Shown in pieces: positions 30,887 through 38,481 of a stretch of 44,628 nucleotides of DNA. Position 1 is the first letter of the stretch. The number at the start of each line of letters is the position of its first letter. The notes under the pieces are model-generated. The model was not told the origin of the DNA and made no database searches. It saw only the letters and a program-made list of their open reading frames with translations. Position numbers and translations under genes: made by a program. Source of the stretch: Streptomyces mangrovisoli (GTDB taxonomy: Bacteria; Actinomycetota; Actinomycetes; Streptomycetales; Streptomycetaceae); NCBI RefSeq assembly GCF_000974985.2, contig NZ_LAVA02000066.1:1-44628 (forward strand), read 5' to 3'.

Positions 30887-31976
30887 GGCCGGCTCCCTCG
30901 TTCTTCGCGGAGTTGTTCGTGGAGTTCTCCGTGGAGTCGTTCGTGGAGTTCTCCGTGAGGTTGTTCGTGGAGTTGTTCGCGGAGTTCTCCGTGAGGTTCT
31001 CCGTGGCGCGTGCGCAGCGCACCCGTGTCCGGCCCAGCTGCAGCACGTCGGGCGCCGCCTCGCGGCAGGCGTCGACCGCCAGGGAGCAGCGTGGATGGAA
31101 CCGGCACCCGGACGGCCAGGCCGACGGAGGCGGGATCTGCCCGGGGATCGCCTGCAGCAGCTCGCCGCGCCTGCACTCGTCGGGCGTCGCGTCCCGCAGC
31201 GCGGCGCTGTACGGGTGGCGCGGCGCGGAGAGCACGTCGCGTACGGGGCCGACCTCCGCGACCTGCCCGGCGTACATCACCGCGACGTCGTCGCAGACCT
31301 CGGCGACCACGCCCATGTCGTGGGTGATCAGCAGAACGCCGAGATTCAGCTCCTCCTGAAGGTCCTTGATCAGACGCAGCATCGCGGCCTGGACGGTGAC
31401 GTCGAGCGCGGTCGTCGGTTCGTCGGCGATGAGGACCTCGGGTTCGCCGGCGAGGGCGACGGCGAGCATCACGCGCTGGCACATCCCACCGCTGAACTGG
31501 TGCGGGTACTGCCCCGCGCGCGTCCCGGGGTCGGGTATGCGGACCCGGTCGAGGAGTTCGACGGCCAGGTTCCGTGCCTGTTTGCGCGATACCTCGCGGT
31601 GTGCCCGGATGGTCTCCGCGACCTGGTCGCCGACGGTGAAGGAAGGGTCGAGGCTGCGGCGCGGCTCCTGGAACACCATGCCGATCCGCCCGCCGCGCAC
31701 GGCGCGCAGCTCCTTCTCCGGCAGCGCGATGAGGTCGGTTCCGCCGAGGAGTACCTGCCCTGCCCGTACGCGGACGCTGGGCGGCAGCACGCCGAGCATC
31801 GCCAGGCCGGTCATCGACTTCCCGGAACCCGACTCGCCGACGAGGCCGAGCGTCTGCCCCGGGCGGATCGTCAGGTCGGTGCCCTCGGTGAGGACGAGTG
31901 GCCCGTCGGGGCCCTTCGCCTCGATGCTGAGGCCGCGTACCTCCAGCAGCGGAGCGGTCTGTTCCGTGGTGCTCAC
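30873..31976 (-). CDS. Oligopeptide/dipeptide-type ABC transporter ATPase (DppD/OppD-like) with repetitive tail
   Basis: A 367-residue ABC ATPase. Walker A is LGLVGESGSGKSMTGLAMLG, the Q-loop IGMVFQEPRRSLDPSFT, the signature FSGGMCQRVMLAVALAGEPE (Met-Cys replaces the more usual Met/Gln-Arg), Walker B VLIADEPTTALDVTVQAAML, and the switch His LLITHDMGVV. The C-terminal Cys motif is GCRFHPRCSLAVDACRE. After about residue 325 it has an unusual tail of tetrapeptides (TENL, TENS, TNNS, TNDS types), encoded by a 12-bp repeat. GTG at 31976 overlaps the permease stop (GTGA). The tail is extra to the normal fold and probably disordered. Confidence 0.92.
   Translation of the reverse strand: MSTTEQTAPLLEVRGLSIEAKGPDGPLVLTEGTDLTIRPGQTLGLVGESGSGKSMTGLAMLGVLPPSVRVRAGQVLLGGTDLIALPEKELRAVRGGRIGMVFQEPRRSLDPSFTVGDQVAETIRAHREVSRKQARNLAVELLDRVRIPDPGTRAGQYPHQFSGGMCQRVMLAVALAGEPEVLIADEPTTALDVTVQAAMLRLIKDLQEELNLGVLLITHDMGVVAEVCDDVAVMYAGQVAEVGPVRDVLSAPRHPYSAALRDATPDECRRGELLQAIPGQIPPPSAWPSGCRFHPRCSLAVDACREAAPDVLQLGRTRVRCARATENLTENSANNSTNNLTENSTNDSTENSTNNSAKNEGAGHGAR
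30903..31012 (-). repeat. Nine-fold degenerate 12-bp tandem repeat in the ATPase gene
   Basis: The minus strand repeats a 12-bp unit of the type AACTCCACGGAG / AACTCCACGAAC about nine times. It encodes Asn-Ser/Leu-Thr-Glu/Asn tetrapeptides at the end of the DppD-like protein. Copies differ mainly at the fourth codon and at Ser versus Leu. Confidence 0.85.
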
Positions 31977-32896
31977 TTCTTGCCCCTCTCCGCGCGGCCG
32001 TAGGCATCCCGGATGGAGTCGCCGAGGGTGAAGAAGCACAGGATCAGCACGACGATCAGCACGGCGGACGGGAGCATCGGGAAGATCTGGTCGGCGTTGT
32101 TGTCGAAGGCGTCGCTGAGCATCCCGCCCCACGTCGGTGTCGGCGGCGGGGTGCCGAGCCCGAGCACGCTCAGGCCCGCCTGGACGGAGACCACGACACC
32201 GATCGCCTGCGAGGTCTGGACGAGGAGCGGGCCGAGCGCGTTGGGAACGACATGCCGGACCAGCAGCCTGCCCGGTCCGCAACCGGAGGCGCGGGCGGCT
32301 TCCATGTACAGCTCCTCCGCCACGCTCCTGGCGGCGGTCTGGGCGACCCGGTAGAAGCGGGGGATCAGCACGATGCCGACGGCCAGGGCCGTGTTCAGCG
32401 AGCTGCGGCCCATGAAGCCGATGATGCCGAAGGCGAAGAGGAGCGGCGGAATGCTCAGCAGGCCGTCGGAGACCTGGCCCAGCACACCGTCCACCACGCC
32501 GCGCAGGTATCCCCCGAGGAGGCCGAGCGGGATACCGATCATGCCGATCAGCGTGCCGAGGACGGCGGTCCACAGCGTGGGCGCGGTTCCCTCGATCAGC
32601 CGGCTGAGCACGTCCCGGCCCAGGTAGTCGGTGCCCAGCAGGTGCTCGGAGCCCGGTCCGGCGTTGATGTGGGACAGCTCCTGGCGGAGCGGGTCGTGGG
32701 GTTCGAGGAGCGAGTGGAACACCGCGACCAGGGAGATGAGAGCGAGGAGCACCAGCGCGACCAGCGCGGGGCGGTCCGTGAGGAGCCGTCGTACGACCCG
32801 GCTGTGGCGCAGCCGTGCCAGGCGTCGGCGAAGCGGCGGAGGTGGCGTTCTCGATACGGCCGGCGGGGCCGGTTCGGTGACCGTGTCGGCAGTCAT
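31973..32896 (-). CDS. Oligopeptide/dipeptide-type ABC permease (DppC/OppC-like)
   Basis: A 307-residue permease. The N-terminal tail is Pro/Arg-rich, the first membrane segment is PALVALVLLALISLVAVFHS, and the extracytoplasmic loop LEPHDPLRQELSHINAGPGS is typical of DppC. HLLGTDYLGRDVLSRLIEG, several further membrane segments (GTLIGMIGIPLGLLGGYL, LLFAFGIIGFMG, AVLIVVLILCFFTLGDSIRD) and the EAA-like cytoplasmic loop EAARASGCGPGRLLVRHVVP follow. ATG at 32896 overlaps the partner permease stop (ATGA). The two permeases form the membrane channel served by the binding protein encoded at 33966. Confidence 0.92.
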   Translation of the reverse strand: MTADTVTEPAPPAVSRTPPPPLRRRLARLRHSRVVRRLLTDRPALVALVLLALISLVAVFHSLLEPHDPLRQELSHINAGPGSEHLLGTDYLGRDVLSRLIEGTAPTLWTAVLGTLIGMIGIPLGLLGGYLRGVVDGVLGQVSDGLLSIPPLLFAFGIIGFMGRSSLNTALAVGIVLIPRFYRVAQTAARSVAEELYMEAARASGCGPGRLLVRHVVPNALGPLLVQTSQAIGVVVSVQAGLSVLGLGTPPPTPTWGGMLSDAFDNNADQIFPMLPSAVLIVVLILCFFTLGDSIRDAYGRAERGKK

Positions 32897-33936
32897 CGCA
32901 GGTCCGTCCTCGGGTTCAGCTTCACGTTGATCAGGTCCACGAGCAGGTTGAGCGCGATGACGAGCACCGCGCAGACGAGGACCACGCCGCGGACGACCGG
33001 GTAGTCCTTCGCGAGGATGGCGGTGACGCCGGTCTGGCCCAGTCCGGGCAGGCCGAAGACCTGCTCGATGATCACGGCGCCGCCGATGACCTGGCCGAGC
33101 TGGATCCCGAGCACGGTCAGCATGGGAGCGGCCGCGTTGCGGAACGCGTGCTTGAAGAGCACGTTGGGCCAGGTCAGCCCCTTGGCCCGCAGGGTTCGGA
33201 TGAAGTCCTGCTCCCGCGTGTCGATCAGGTTGCCCCGCAGCTGCCGGGCGACCTCGGCCGAGGAGAGGGAGGCCAGGGTGAGGCCGGGCAGGATCAGGCC
33301 GGTGAACCACTGGACGGGGTTGTCGGCGAAGGCCGTGTAGCCGATGACCGGCAGCCAGCCGAGCTTCACGGCGAAGACGTTCTGCAGGAGCAGACCGATC
33401 ACGAACGGCGGCACGGCCAGTGCCACGGCGCTGCCGCCGACGAGCGTGCGGTCGAGCCAGGACCCCGGCCGCAGAGCGGCCAGGGTACCGAGGACGACAC
33501 CGATCACCAGGGTGAAGCCCATGGCCACCACCGCGAGCGACAGGCTGACCGGCAGCGCCTCCGCCAGCATCTCGGTGACGGGCCGGCTGTCCTGGATGCT
33601 CGTACCGAGATCGAAGGTGAAGGCGTGCCAGACGTAGTCGACGAGCTGAAGGAAGAACGGCTGGTCCAGGCCGAGTTGGTGGCGGATCTGGGCGAGCAGC
33701 TCGGCCGAGGCGTCCTTTCCGGCGACGGCCACCGCGGGATCGCCGGGCACCAGCTGCTGGAGCAGGAAGACCACGATCACGACCACGAGGAGCGTGAGGA
33801 TCGCCGAGCCCACCCGCCGCAGTGCCACGCCGGCCATACCGCCGCCCACCCGCCGCAGTGCCGCTCCGGCCATGCCGCCGCCCGCCACCCGCGGGCCGCT
33901 CCGGCCCATTGAGGAAATGTCCATAGCAGGTCGCAT
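32893..33936 (-). CDS. Oligopeptide/dipeptide-type ABC permease (DppB/OppB-like)
   Basis: A permease of up to 347 residues. The membrane segments begin with AILTLLVVVIVVFLLQQLVP and the DppB signature GDPAVAVAGKDASAELLAQI plus RHQLGLDQPFFLQ follows. The EAA loop is DFIRTLRAKGLTWPNVLFKH, and the end VIIEQVFGLPGLGQTGVTAI with ALNLLVDLINVKLNPRTDLR is typical. The first 45 residues hold a 12-residue duplication (GGGMAGAALRRV / GGGMAGVALRRV) from a 36-bp tandem repeat at 33811-33882. The start is uncertain. ATG at 33936 gives the longest form but has no ribosome site, and later starts around the repeat are possible. Confidence 0.9.
   Translation of the reverse strand: MRPAMDISSMGRSGPRVAGGGMAGAALRRVGGGMAGVALRRVGSAILTLLVVVIVVFLLQQLVPGDPAVAVAGKDASAELLAQIRHQLGLDQPFFLQLVDYVWHAFTFDLGTSIQDSRPVTEMLAEALPVSLSLAVVAMGFTLVIGVVLGTLAALRPGSWLDRTLVGGSAVALAVPPFVIGLLLQNVFAVKLGWLPVIGYTAFADNPVQWFTGLILPGLTLASLSSAEVARQLRGNLIDTREQDFIRTLRAKGLTWPNVLFKHAFRNAAAPMLTVLGIQLGQVIGGAVIIEQVFGLPGLGQTGVTAILAKDYPVVRGVVLVCAVLVIALNLLVDLINVKLNPRTDLR
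33811..33882 (-). repeat. 36-bp tandem duplication near the permease start
   Basis: Two adjacent 36-bp units (33811-33846, 33847-33882) share CACCCGCCGCAGTGCC and CCGGCCAT, with few differences. They encode two copies of a GGGMAG(A/V)ALRRV segment before the first membrane helix of the DppB-like permease. Confidence 0.85.
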
Positions 33937-33965
33937 TTCGCTAAGAGTTGGTGTCGCGAGGCGTC

Positions 33966-35558
33966 TCAGGAGGAGAGACCGATGCGCCGCATCTCGAACG
34001 CGGGCGAGAACGACAGCAGCCGTACGGTGTCGAGTCCGACGACCTTGCCGCTCGCGATCAGACCGTTGTCGGCGTCGGCGAGGGGGATGTGCACCGGCTT
34101 CTCGGTGAGGATCTTGTTCACCTCGTGGAAGGCCTGGTCGCGCGCGTCACCGAGCGCGGCGCTGTCCGCCTTCGCCACCGCGTCCTTGAGGTAGTCGGGC
34201 ACGCCACCGCTCTGCGGCATGGTGGTGAGACCGGAGCGGATCATCGCCGCCGGGTCCCAGGTGTCCACCGATCCGATGTAGGTGTCGTACTTTCCGGACT
34301 GCCAGCCCTGGATCAGCCCCGCGAAGTTGGACTGGGTCTCGATGCTCGCCGTGATGCCGACGTCGGCCAGCTGCTGCTGCAGCACCTCGGCGTTGGTGGT
34401 GGAGCCGGCGAGGGCCAGGATCGAGATCTTCAGGCCGCTCACCCCGGCCTTCTTCAGGAGCGCCTTGGCCTCGGCGGGCTGGGCCTTCAGCTCGGCCGGA
34501 GCGTCGAGCGCGGAGTCGTACCCCGCGTTGGACGGGGAGAACGCCTGGACGGACGGATCGCCGGTGCTCTGCAGAACCGTCTTCGTGTACGCGGTCCGGT
34601 CGATGGCCTTGCTGATCGCCTGCCGGACCTCCAGCTTCGCGAGCGGGGAACCACCCGTGGTGTTGACCTCCAGGAGGTACTTCACGGCCTTGCGCGAGTA
34701 GAAGGTCTGCAGGCCCGCGCTCTTGACGAGGCCGTTCGCGGTCGTCGCCTGCCCGAGGCCGATCGCGACGACGTCCAACTGCCCGCCCCGCAGGGCGTTG
34801 AGTCGGGACTTGGCGTCCATGATGGCCTGCACCTCGAGGCGCTTGGCGAGGCCGGAGCTCGTGTCCCAGTGCTTCGCCACCCGGTCGAAGACCATCTTCG
34901 ACTGGGTCGCGCTGGTCAGCGTGTACGGGCCCGAACCCGCCGGCTTCTTGACGAGGCTGCCGTCGGTGGCACGCTTCGGGTTCACGACGGAGGAGATCCG
35001 CGGATCCCCCGCGAGATCGGAGAGGAAGGAGTACGAGGGGGCGGAGAAGGTGAACTTCACCGTCGTGGCGTCCACCGCCTCGACGCCCTTCAGTGCCGCC
35101 AACTCCCCCGCGACCAGGGAGGACTTGTCGTTCTTCGCCCGCTCGACGCTCGTCTTCACGGCGGCGGCGTCCAGCTTGGAACCGTCGTCGTTGAAGACGG
35201 CGTCGTCGCGCAGCGTCATCGTCAACTCGGTGCCGTCGTCGTTGTACTGCCACTTCGTGGCGAGCATCGCCTTCGGGTTCAGCTTCTCGTCGAGCTGGAG
35301 GAGCTGGTCGTAGACCTGGGGCAGGGTGTAGTTGCCGCCGCTGCCGATGTTCTGGATCGGGTCGAAGTTGGTCGACAGGCTGTCGATGGCGATCTTGACC
35401 GTGGCATTGCGGTCCACGGTGCCGTTGCCGGCCGCCCCGCCCTTCTGCTCGGTTCCGCCGGACGAACCACAGCCGGTGACCGCCAGGGCCAGTGTCGCGG
35501 CGAGCGCGCCCCCCAGGAACTCGCGCCGCGACCGCTCAGTGCGGTGGTACCTCTTCAT
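33966..35558 (-). CDS. ABC transporter substrate-binding lipoprotein (SBP family 5, DppA/OppA-like)
   Basis: A 530-residue binding protein. The N-terminus has a twin-arginine motif (RSRREFLGG, R11-R12) and lipobox AVTGC (Cys30), so it is anchored outside the membrane. SBP_bac_5 features include VKIAIDSLSTNFDPIQNIG, NPKAMLATKWQYNDDGTELT, LRDDAVFNDDGSKLDAAAVK and VRQAISKAIDRTAYTKTVLQ. Such proteins bind peptides, nickel, sugars or other small organic solutes. In this operon an aromatic acid or conjugate is plausible. ATG at 35558 has AAAGGGA upstream. A 134-bp gap separates it from the dioxygenase gene, so an internal promoter may lie there; none was clear by eye. Confidence 0.92.
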   Translation of the reverse strand: MKRYHRTERSRREFLGGALAATLALAVTGCGSSGGTEQKGGAAGNGTVDRNATVKIAIDSLSTNFDPIQNIGSGGNYTLPQVYDQLLQLDEKLNPKAMLATKWQYNDDGTELTMTLRDDAVFNDDGSKLDAAAVKTSVERAKNDKSSLVAGELAALKGVEAVDATTVKFTFSAPSYSFLSDLAGDPRISSVVNPKRATDGSLVKKPAGSGPYTLTSATQSKMVFDRVAKHWDTSSGLAKRLEVQAIMDAKSRLNALRGGQLDVVAIGLGQATTANGLVKSAGLQTFYSRKAVKYLLEVNTTGGSPLAKLEVRQAISKAIDRTAYTKTVLQSTGDPSVQAFSPSNAGYDSALDAPAELKAQPAEAKALLKKAGVSGLKISILALAGSTTNAEVLQQQLADVGITASIETQSNFAGLIQGWQSGKYDTYIGSVDTWDPAAMIRSGLTTMPQSGGVPDYLKDAVAKADSAALGDARDQAFHEVNKILTEKPVHIPLADADNGLIASGKVVGLDTVRLLSFSPAFEMRRIGLSS

Positions 35559-35692
35559 TGAGACCGTCCCTTTGACGGCGCGCCCGCGCCGCGATCGATG
35601 TACACACGTGCGTTGGGTGGATGGGGAGAGGTGAGCTGGATGTGCCGGGCCGGCGACGGTGCCGGCGACGGGTGTTGCTGGCTGTTCCGAGA

Positions 35693-36628
35693 TCAGTCGA
35701 CGTGGGCGCCGGACATGTGCGCGGCGAGGTCCTCGGGTGCGAGGAAGGAGTCGGGCGGCTTCGGGCCCCAGTTGTAGAGGGACTTGATGCCGTCCCAGAC
35801 GCCCGGCTCCCACAGCTCGTCGTCGACGATGCAGTCCATGTCGGAGTAGTACTCGCTGAAGTTGCCCGCCGGATCCTTCAGGTACCAGAAGAAGTTGGAG
35901 CCGATGTGATGCCGGCCGAGCCCCCACACGTGCCGGTCGGGGTGCTCCTCGAGCATCGACATGGCACCGCGGCCGATCTCGTCGACGTCGTCGACCTGCC
36001 ACGAGGTGTGGTGCAGCAGCGTGACGGGCGCCGCCTGGACCAGGACGTTGTGGTGATCGGTGCTGCACCGCATGAACGCGGCCTGGTCCTTGACCTCGTC
36101 GCTGACCTTGAAACCGAGTCCCTCGGTGAAGAACTTCTGGCTGCCCGGCTGGTTGGTGGAGCCGAGCACGACGTGGCCGAGCTTGCGGGGACGAACCCGG
36201 TGGGTGCGCTCGATGCCGGGGGCCCGTTCGTTGAGCCGCGCCTGCCGTCCGGGCCCGTTGTGGACGACGGGCGCCGTGGGCGTCTGCACGACACGGGGCC
36301 GGATCTCGACCGAGACCTGGACGTCGGTGCCGGGTTCACGGGTGCTGAGGGAGCCGTCGCCGCGCGAGACGTCGAGCCCCAGACGCGCCAGCTGCGAGGC
36401 GATGCGGTCCAGGTCGTCCTGGTCGTCCGCGCCCACCGTCATGGCGAGCAGACGGCGTCGGCCGGCGTGCGCGATGTGCAGCTGTTCGCCGCCCTCGACC
36501 GTGGCGAGATGTGTCGTCCCGTCGGCGTCGGTACGAGTGACGTCAAGACCGAAGTCCTCGTAGTAGCTGGTGACTTCGGCGATGTTCGGGACGCCGAAGG
36601 TCAGCGAGGCCATTCCGTGGAGAGGCAT
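35693..36628 (-). CDS. Two-domain extradiol ring-cleavage dioxygenase (VOC superfamily)
   Basis: A 311-residue protein with two VOC modules, as in type I extradiol dioxygenases. The catalytic second module shows the metal ligands His in RKLGHVVLGSTNQPGSQKFF, His in VTLLHHTSWQVDDVDEIGRG and Glu in PAGNFSEYYSDMDCIVDD. The active-site region VWGLGRHHIGSNFFWYLKDP matches the BphC/HpaD type. It would cleave a catechol-like ring next to the hydroxyl pair with Fe(II) or Mn(II) and O2. ATG at 36628 has AAGGAG 6 nt upstream. It lies 11 bp after a FAH-family gene, the usual partner in meta-cleavage pathways. The substrate is unknown. Confidence 0.85.
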   Translation of the reverse strand: MPLHGMASLTFGVPNIAEVTSYYEDFGLDVTRTDADGTTHLATVEGGEQLHIAHAGRRRLLAMTVGADDQDDLDRIASQLARLGLDVSRGDGSLSTREPGTDVQVSVEIRPRVVQTPTAPVVHNGPGRQARLNERAPGIERTHRVRPRKLGHVVLGSTNQPGSQKFFTEGLGFKVSDEVKDQAAFMRCSTDHHNVLVQAAPVTLLHHTSWQVDDVDEIGRGAMSMLEEHPDRHVWGLGRHHIGSNFFWYLKDPAGNFSEYYSDMDCIVDDELWEPGVWDGIKSLYNWGPKPPDSFLAPEDLAAHMSGAHVD

Positions 36629-36639
36629 CCGGTGCTCCT

Positions 36640-37509
36640 TCAGGCCGAGGCGGTGGACTCGTAGCCCTGCACGAGCGGGTTCTCCAGGCGACCGAGACCC
36701 TCGACCTCGGTGAGCAGGGTCTCCCCGGGGCGCAGGAAGCGCTTGGGCGTGCGGCCGTTCCCGACACCGGCGGGGGTGCCGGTGAAGATCAGGTCGCCGG
36801 GGTGGAGCGTGCAGACACCGGACAGGTAGGCGACGATGCTCGGCACCGAGAAGATCAGCTGCTTGGTGCGGCTCTCCTGGAGCACCTCGTCGCCGACCCA
36901 GCCACGGATCGCGAGATCGTCCGGGTTCTCGATCTCGTCGAGCGTGACCACGGCCGGGCCGACCGGAGAGAAGCCCGGGTAGGACTTGCCCAGCGAGAAC
37001 TGCGGAACCGGCATGCCCCGCATCTGCACCTCGCGCTCCGAGAGGTCCTGGCCCACCGTGAGGCCGGCGACGTAGGACCAACCGTCCGCCTCGGCGACCT
37101 GGTACGCCTCCTTGCCGATCACCGCGACCAGTTCGGCCTCGAAGTCGACGTTCTCGGTGGGCAGCGTGACCGTGGCGGCCGGCCCGGCGAGAGAGCTCTG
37201 GAACTTGGTGAAGATCAGGGGGTGGTCGGGCGCGGGGACGTTGGACTCCGCCGCGTGGTCCGCGTAGTTGAGACCCACCGCGAAGATCTGCCGGGGCTCG
37301 GGCACCGGCGTGCCGAGGTCCGCCGGCTCGTACGCGATCCGCTCGGCGCCCTCGACATCGGCCTCGGCCACCGCGGCCGAGAACGCCGCCCAGTTGTCGA
37401 GGACGGAGCGGGCACCGGGTCCGAACACCCCGTCGGTCAGCCGCTCCACGTCCACGGCTCCGCCGTCGACGAGCAGCACGGCCCGGCCGCCCAGGTTCGC
37501 CAGTCGCAT
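36640..37509 (-). CDS. FAH-family hydrolase/isomerase (HpcE/FAHD1-like)
   Basis: A 289-residue protein with a short N-terminal domain and a FAH catalytic domain. It contains RQIFAVGLNYADHAAESN, IFTKFQSSLAGPAATV, the acidic metal triad in ENVDFEAELVAVIGKEAYQV (E-x-E), VAGLTVGQDLSEREVQMRG, FSLGKSYPGFSPVGPAVV (Lys), and FTGTPAGVGNGRTPKRFL. This resembles 2-hydroxyhepta-2,4-diene-1,7-dioate isomerase/oxaloacetate decarboxylase-type members more than the longer FAH protein at 23951. It is first in the minus-strand run and directly precedes the extradiol dioxygenase. Candidate GntR sites lie upstream at 37584-37612. Processing of a ring-cleavage product is the likely role. Confidence 0.87.
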   Translation of the reverse strand: MRLANLGGRAVLLVDGGAVDVERLTDGVFGPGARSVLDNWAAFSAAVAEADVEGAERIAYEPADLGTPVPEPRQIFAVGLNYADHAAESNVPAPDHPLIFTKFQSSLAGPAATVTLPTENVDFEAELVAVIGKEAYQVAEADGWSYVAGLTVGQDLSEREVQMRGMPVPQFSLGKSYPGFSPVGPAVVTLDEIENPDDLAIRGWVGDEVLQESRTKQLIFSVPSIVAYLSGVCTLHPGDLIFTGTPAGVGNGRTPKRFLRPGETLLTEVEGLGRLENPLVQGYESTASA

Positions 37510-37583
37510 GTGATCAACCCTTCAGGTGCTTGGCACCCACGCCGTCGGTGGGTCCCTTGGCACGGCAGTCTTGACCCGGACCA

Positions 37584-37612
37584 TCGATATGGCAAGAGAA
37601 AATCGAAAATCC
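37584..37612. promoter_or_regulatory. Candidate GntR operator upstream of the FAH-dioxygenase genes
   Basis: ATCGATATGG (37583-37592) and GAAAATCGAAAATCC (37598-37612) form an A/T-rich block unlike the GC-rich surroundings, with ATGG...CCAT arms bracketing it. The 9-mer GAAAATCGA also occurs at 38433-38441, upstream of the divergent SDR gene. The GntR gene lies between the two sites. Confidence 0.45.
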
Positions 37613-37666
37613 ATAGTCAGATCATCCCCCGGATCGCGCACCGGGCGCCCCGCCGGGCCGGGCGCC

Positions 37667-37702
37667 CGCCAGGCCGCCCGCCAGGCCGCCCGTCAGGCCT
37701 GG
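37667..37702 (-). repeat. 12-bp tandem repeat overlapping the GntR stop
   Basis: CGCCAGGCCGCC occurs twice, with a third, altered copy (CGTCAGGCCTGG) that contains the GntR stop codon. The repeat extends the 3' end of the gene and with the GC-rich dyads at 37640-37665 may act as a terminator. Confidence 0.6.
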
Positions 37703-38364
37703 TTGGCCGCCGACATCGAGGCGATGAGCAGATCGGTCGTCAACTGGATGTGCTGCGCGGTGAGTTCGCAGGCCTGGTCGGCGTCCCGGTCAAGGGCCGC
37801 CTCGCAGATCCGACGGTGTTCCGCGGCAGCGTCACGCTCGGCACTGACCCGTACGGCCCAGGCGCGGTAGAGCTCGGCCCTGTCGTACAGCTCCGCCCGG
37901 AAGGCACGCAGCAGCGGGCTGGCGCAACCCGCGGCGACCGCGGCGTGAAAGGCCGAGTGGGCGGAGCGCCAGCCCCGGTTCAAGGCACCGTCGGCGAGGG
38001 GCGCGGTGCGCGCGAGGTGGTGATGCGCCGCGACGACGGACGTCTCCCAGGCGAGGTCGCCCTCGTCGACCGCACGCCGGATCATCAGGGTCTCGACCTC
38101 GATGCGCACCCGCGTGAGGTCGGCGAGGTTCTCCGGGGACAGTCCCATCACCGCGAACCCCTGCTGCGGAGCAGCCGTCACCAGGCCCTGCTGCGACAGG
38201 CGCGTGAGGACTTCGCGCACGACCGAGAGGCTGACGTTCAACCGCTTCGAGAGCGGCTGGACGAGCAGGCGCTCCCCCGGCTCGAGGATCCCCATGAGGA
38301 TCTCCTCACGCAGTTCCACCTGGACGTCCTCGACGAGTGAAGAGCCGACCCTCTGCCGTTTCAT
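37693..38364 (-). CDS. GntR-family regulator (FadR/FCD type)
   Basis: A 223-residue protein. The winged helix is at about residues 10-75 (ELREEILMGILEPGERLLVQ, then PLSKRLNVSLSVVREVLTRL and SQQGLVTAAPQQGFAVMG). The helical FCD domain has conserved metal-site positions in RVRIEVETLMIRRAVDEGD, HSAFHAAVAAG and EHRRICEAALDRDADQA. FCD regulators sense small organic acids. It sits between the FAH-led catabolic operon and the divergent SDR gene, and both intergenic regions share GAAAATCGA. It is therefore the probable pathway regulator, responding to a substrate or intermediate. Confidence 0.87.
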   Translation of the reverse strand: MKRQRVGSSLVEDVQVELREEILMGILEPGERLLVQPLSKRLNVSLSVVREVLTRLSQQGLVTAAPQQGFAVMGLSPENLADLTRVRIEVETLMIRRAVDEGDLAWETSVVAAHHHLARTAPLADGALNRGWRSAHSAFHAAVAAGCASPLLRAFRAELYDRAELYRAWAVRVSAERDAAAEHRRICEAALDRDADQACELTAQHIQLTTDLLIASMSAANQA

Positions 38365-38434
38365 GCGCGCAGTCTAGAGCCGGACCATCCAGGGAAGAAG
38401 CGGAATCCTTCAGCGAATTAGATCTCCTGTTGGA

Positions 38435-38444
38435 AAATCGATTT
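38435..38444. promoter_or_regulatory. Palindrome AAATCGATTT, candidate GntR operator
   Basis: A perfect 10-bp palindrome within TTGGAAAATCGATTTCTGTG in the 117-bp divergent region between the GntR and SDR genes. It shares GAAAATCGA with 37598-37606. It would cover or abut the SDR promoter. Confidence 0.5.
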
Positions 38445-38481
38445 CTGTGATAGACAGCGACACACAGGAGAGGGGAACCCC

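Noticed and set aside
27222..30958. Very long plus-strand frames (27222-29267 and 29048-30958)
   Set aside because: They lie opposite well-recognised ligase, hydratase and ATPase genes, have no ribosome sites, and show Gly/Arg/Val/Asp composition typical of antisense frames.
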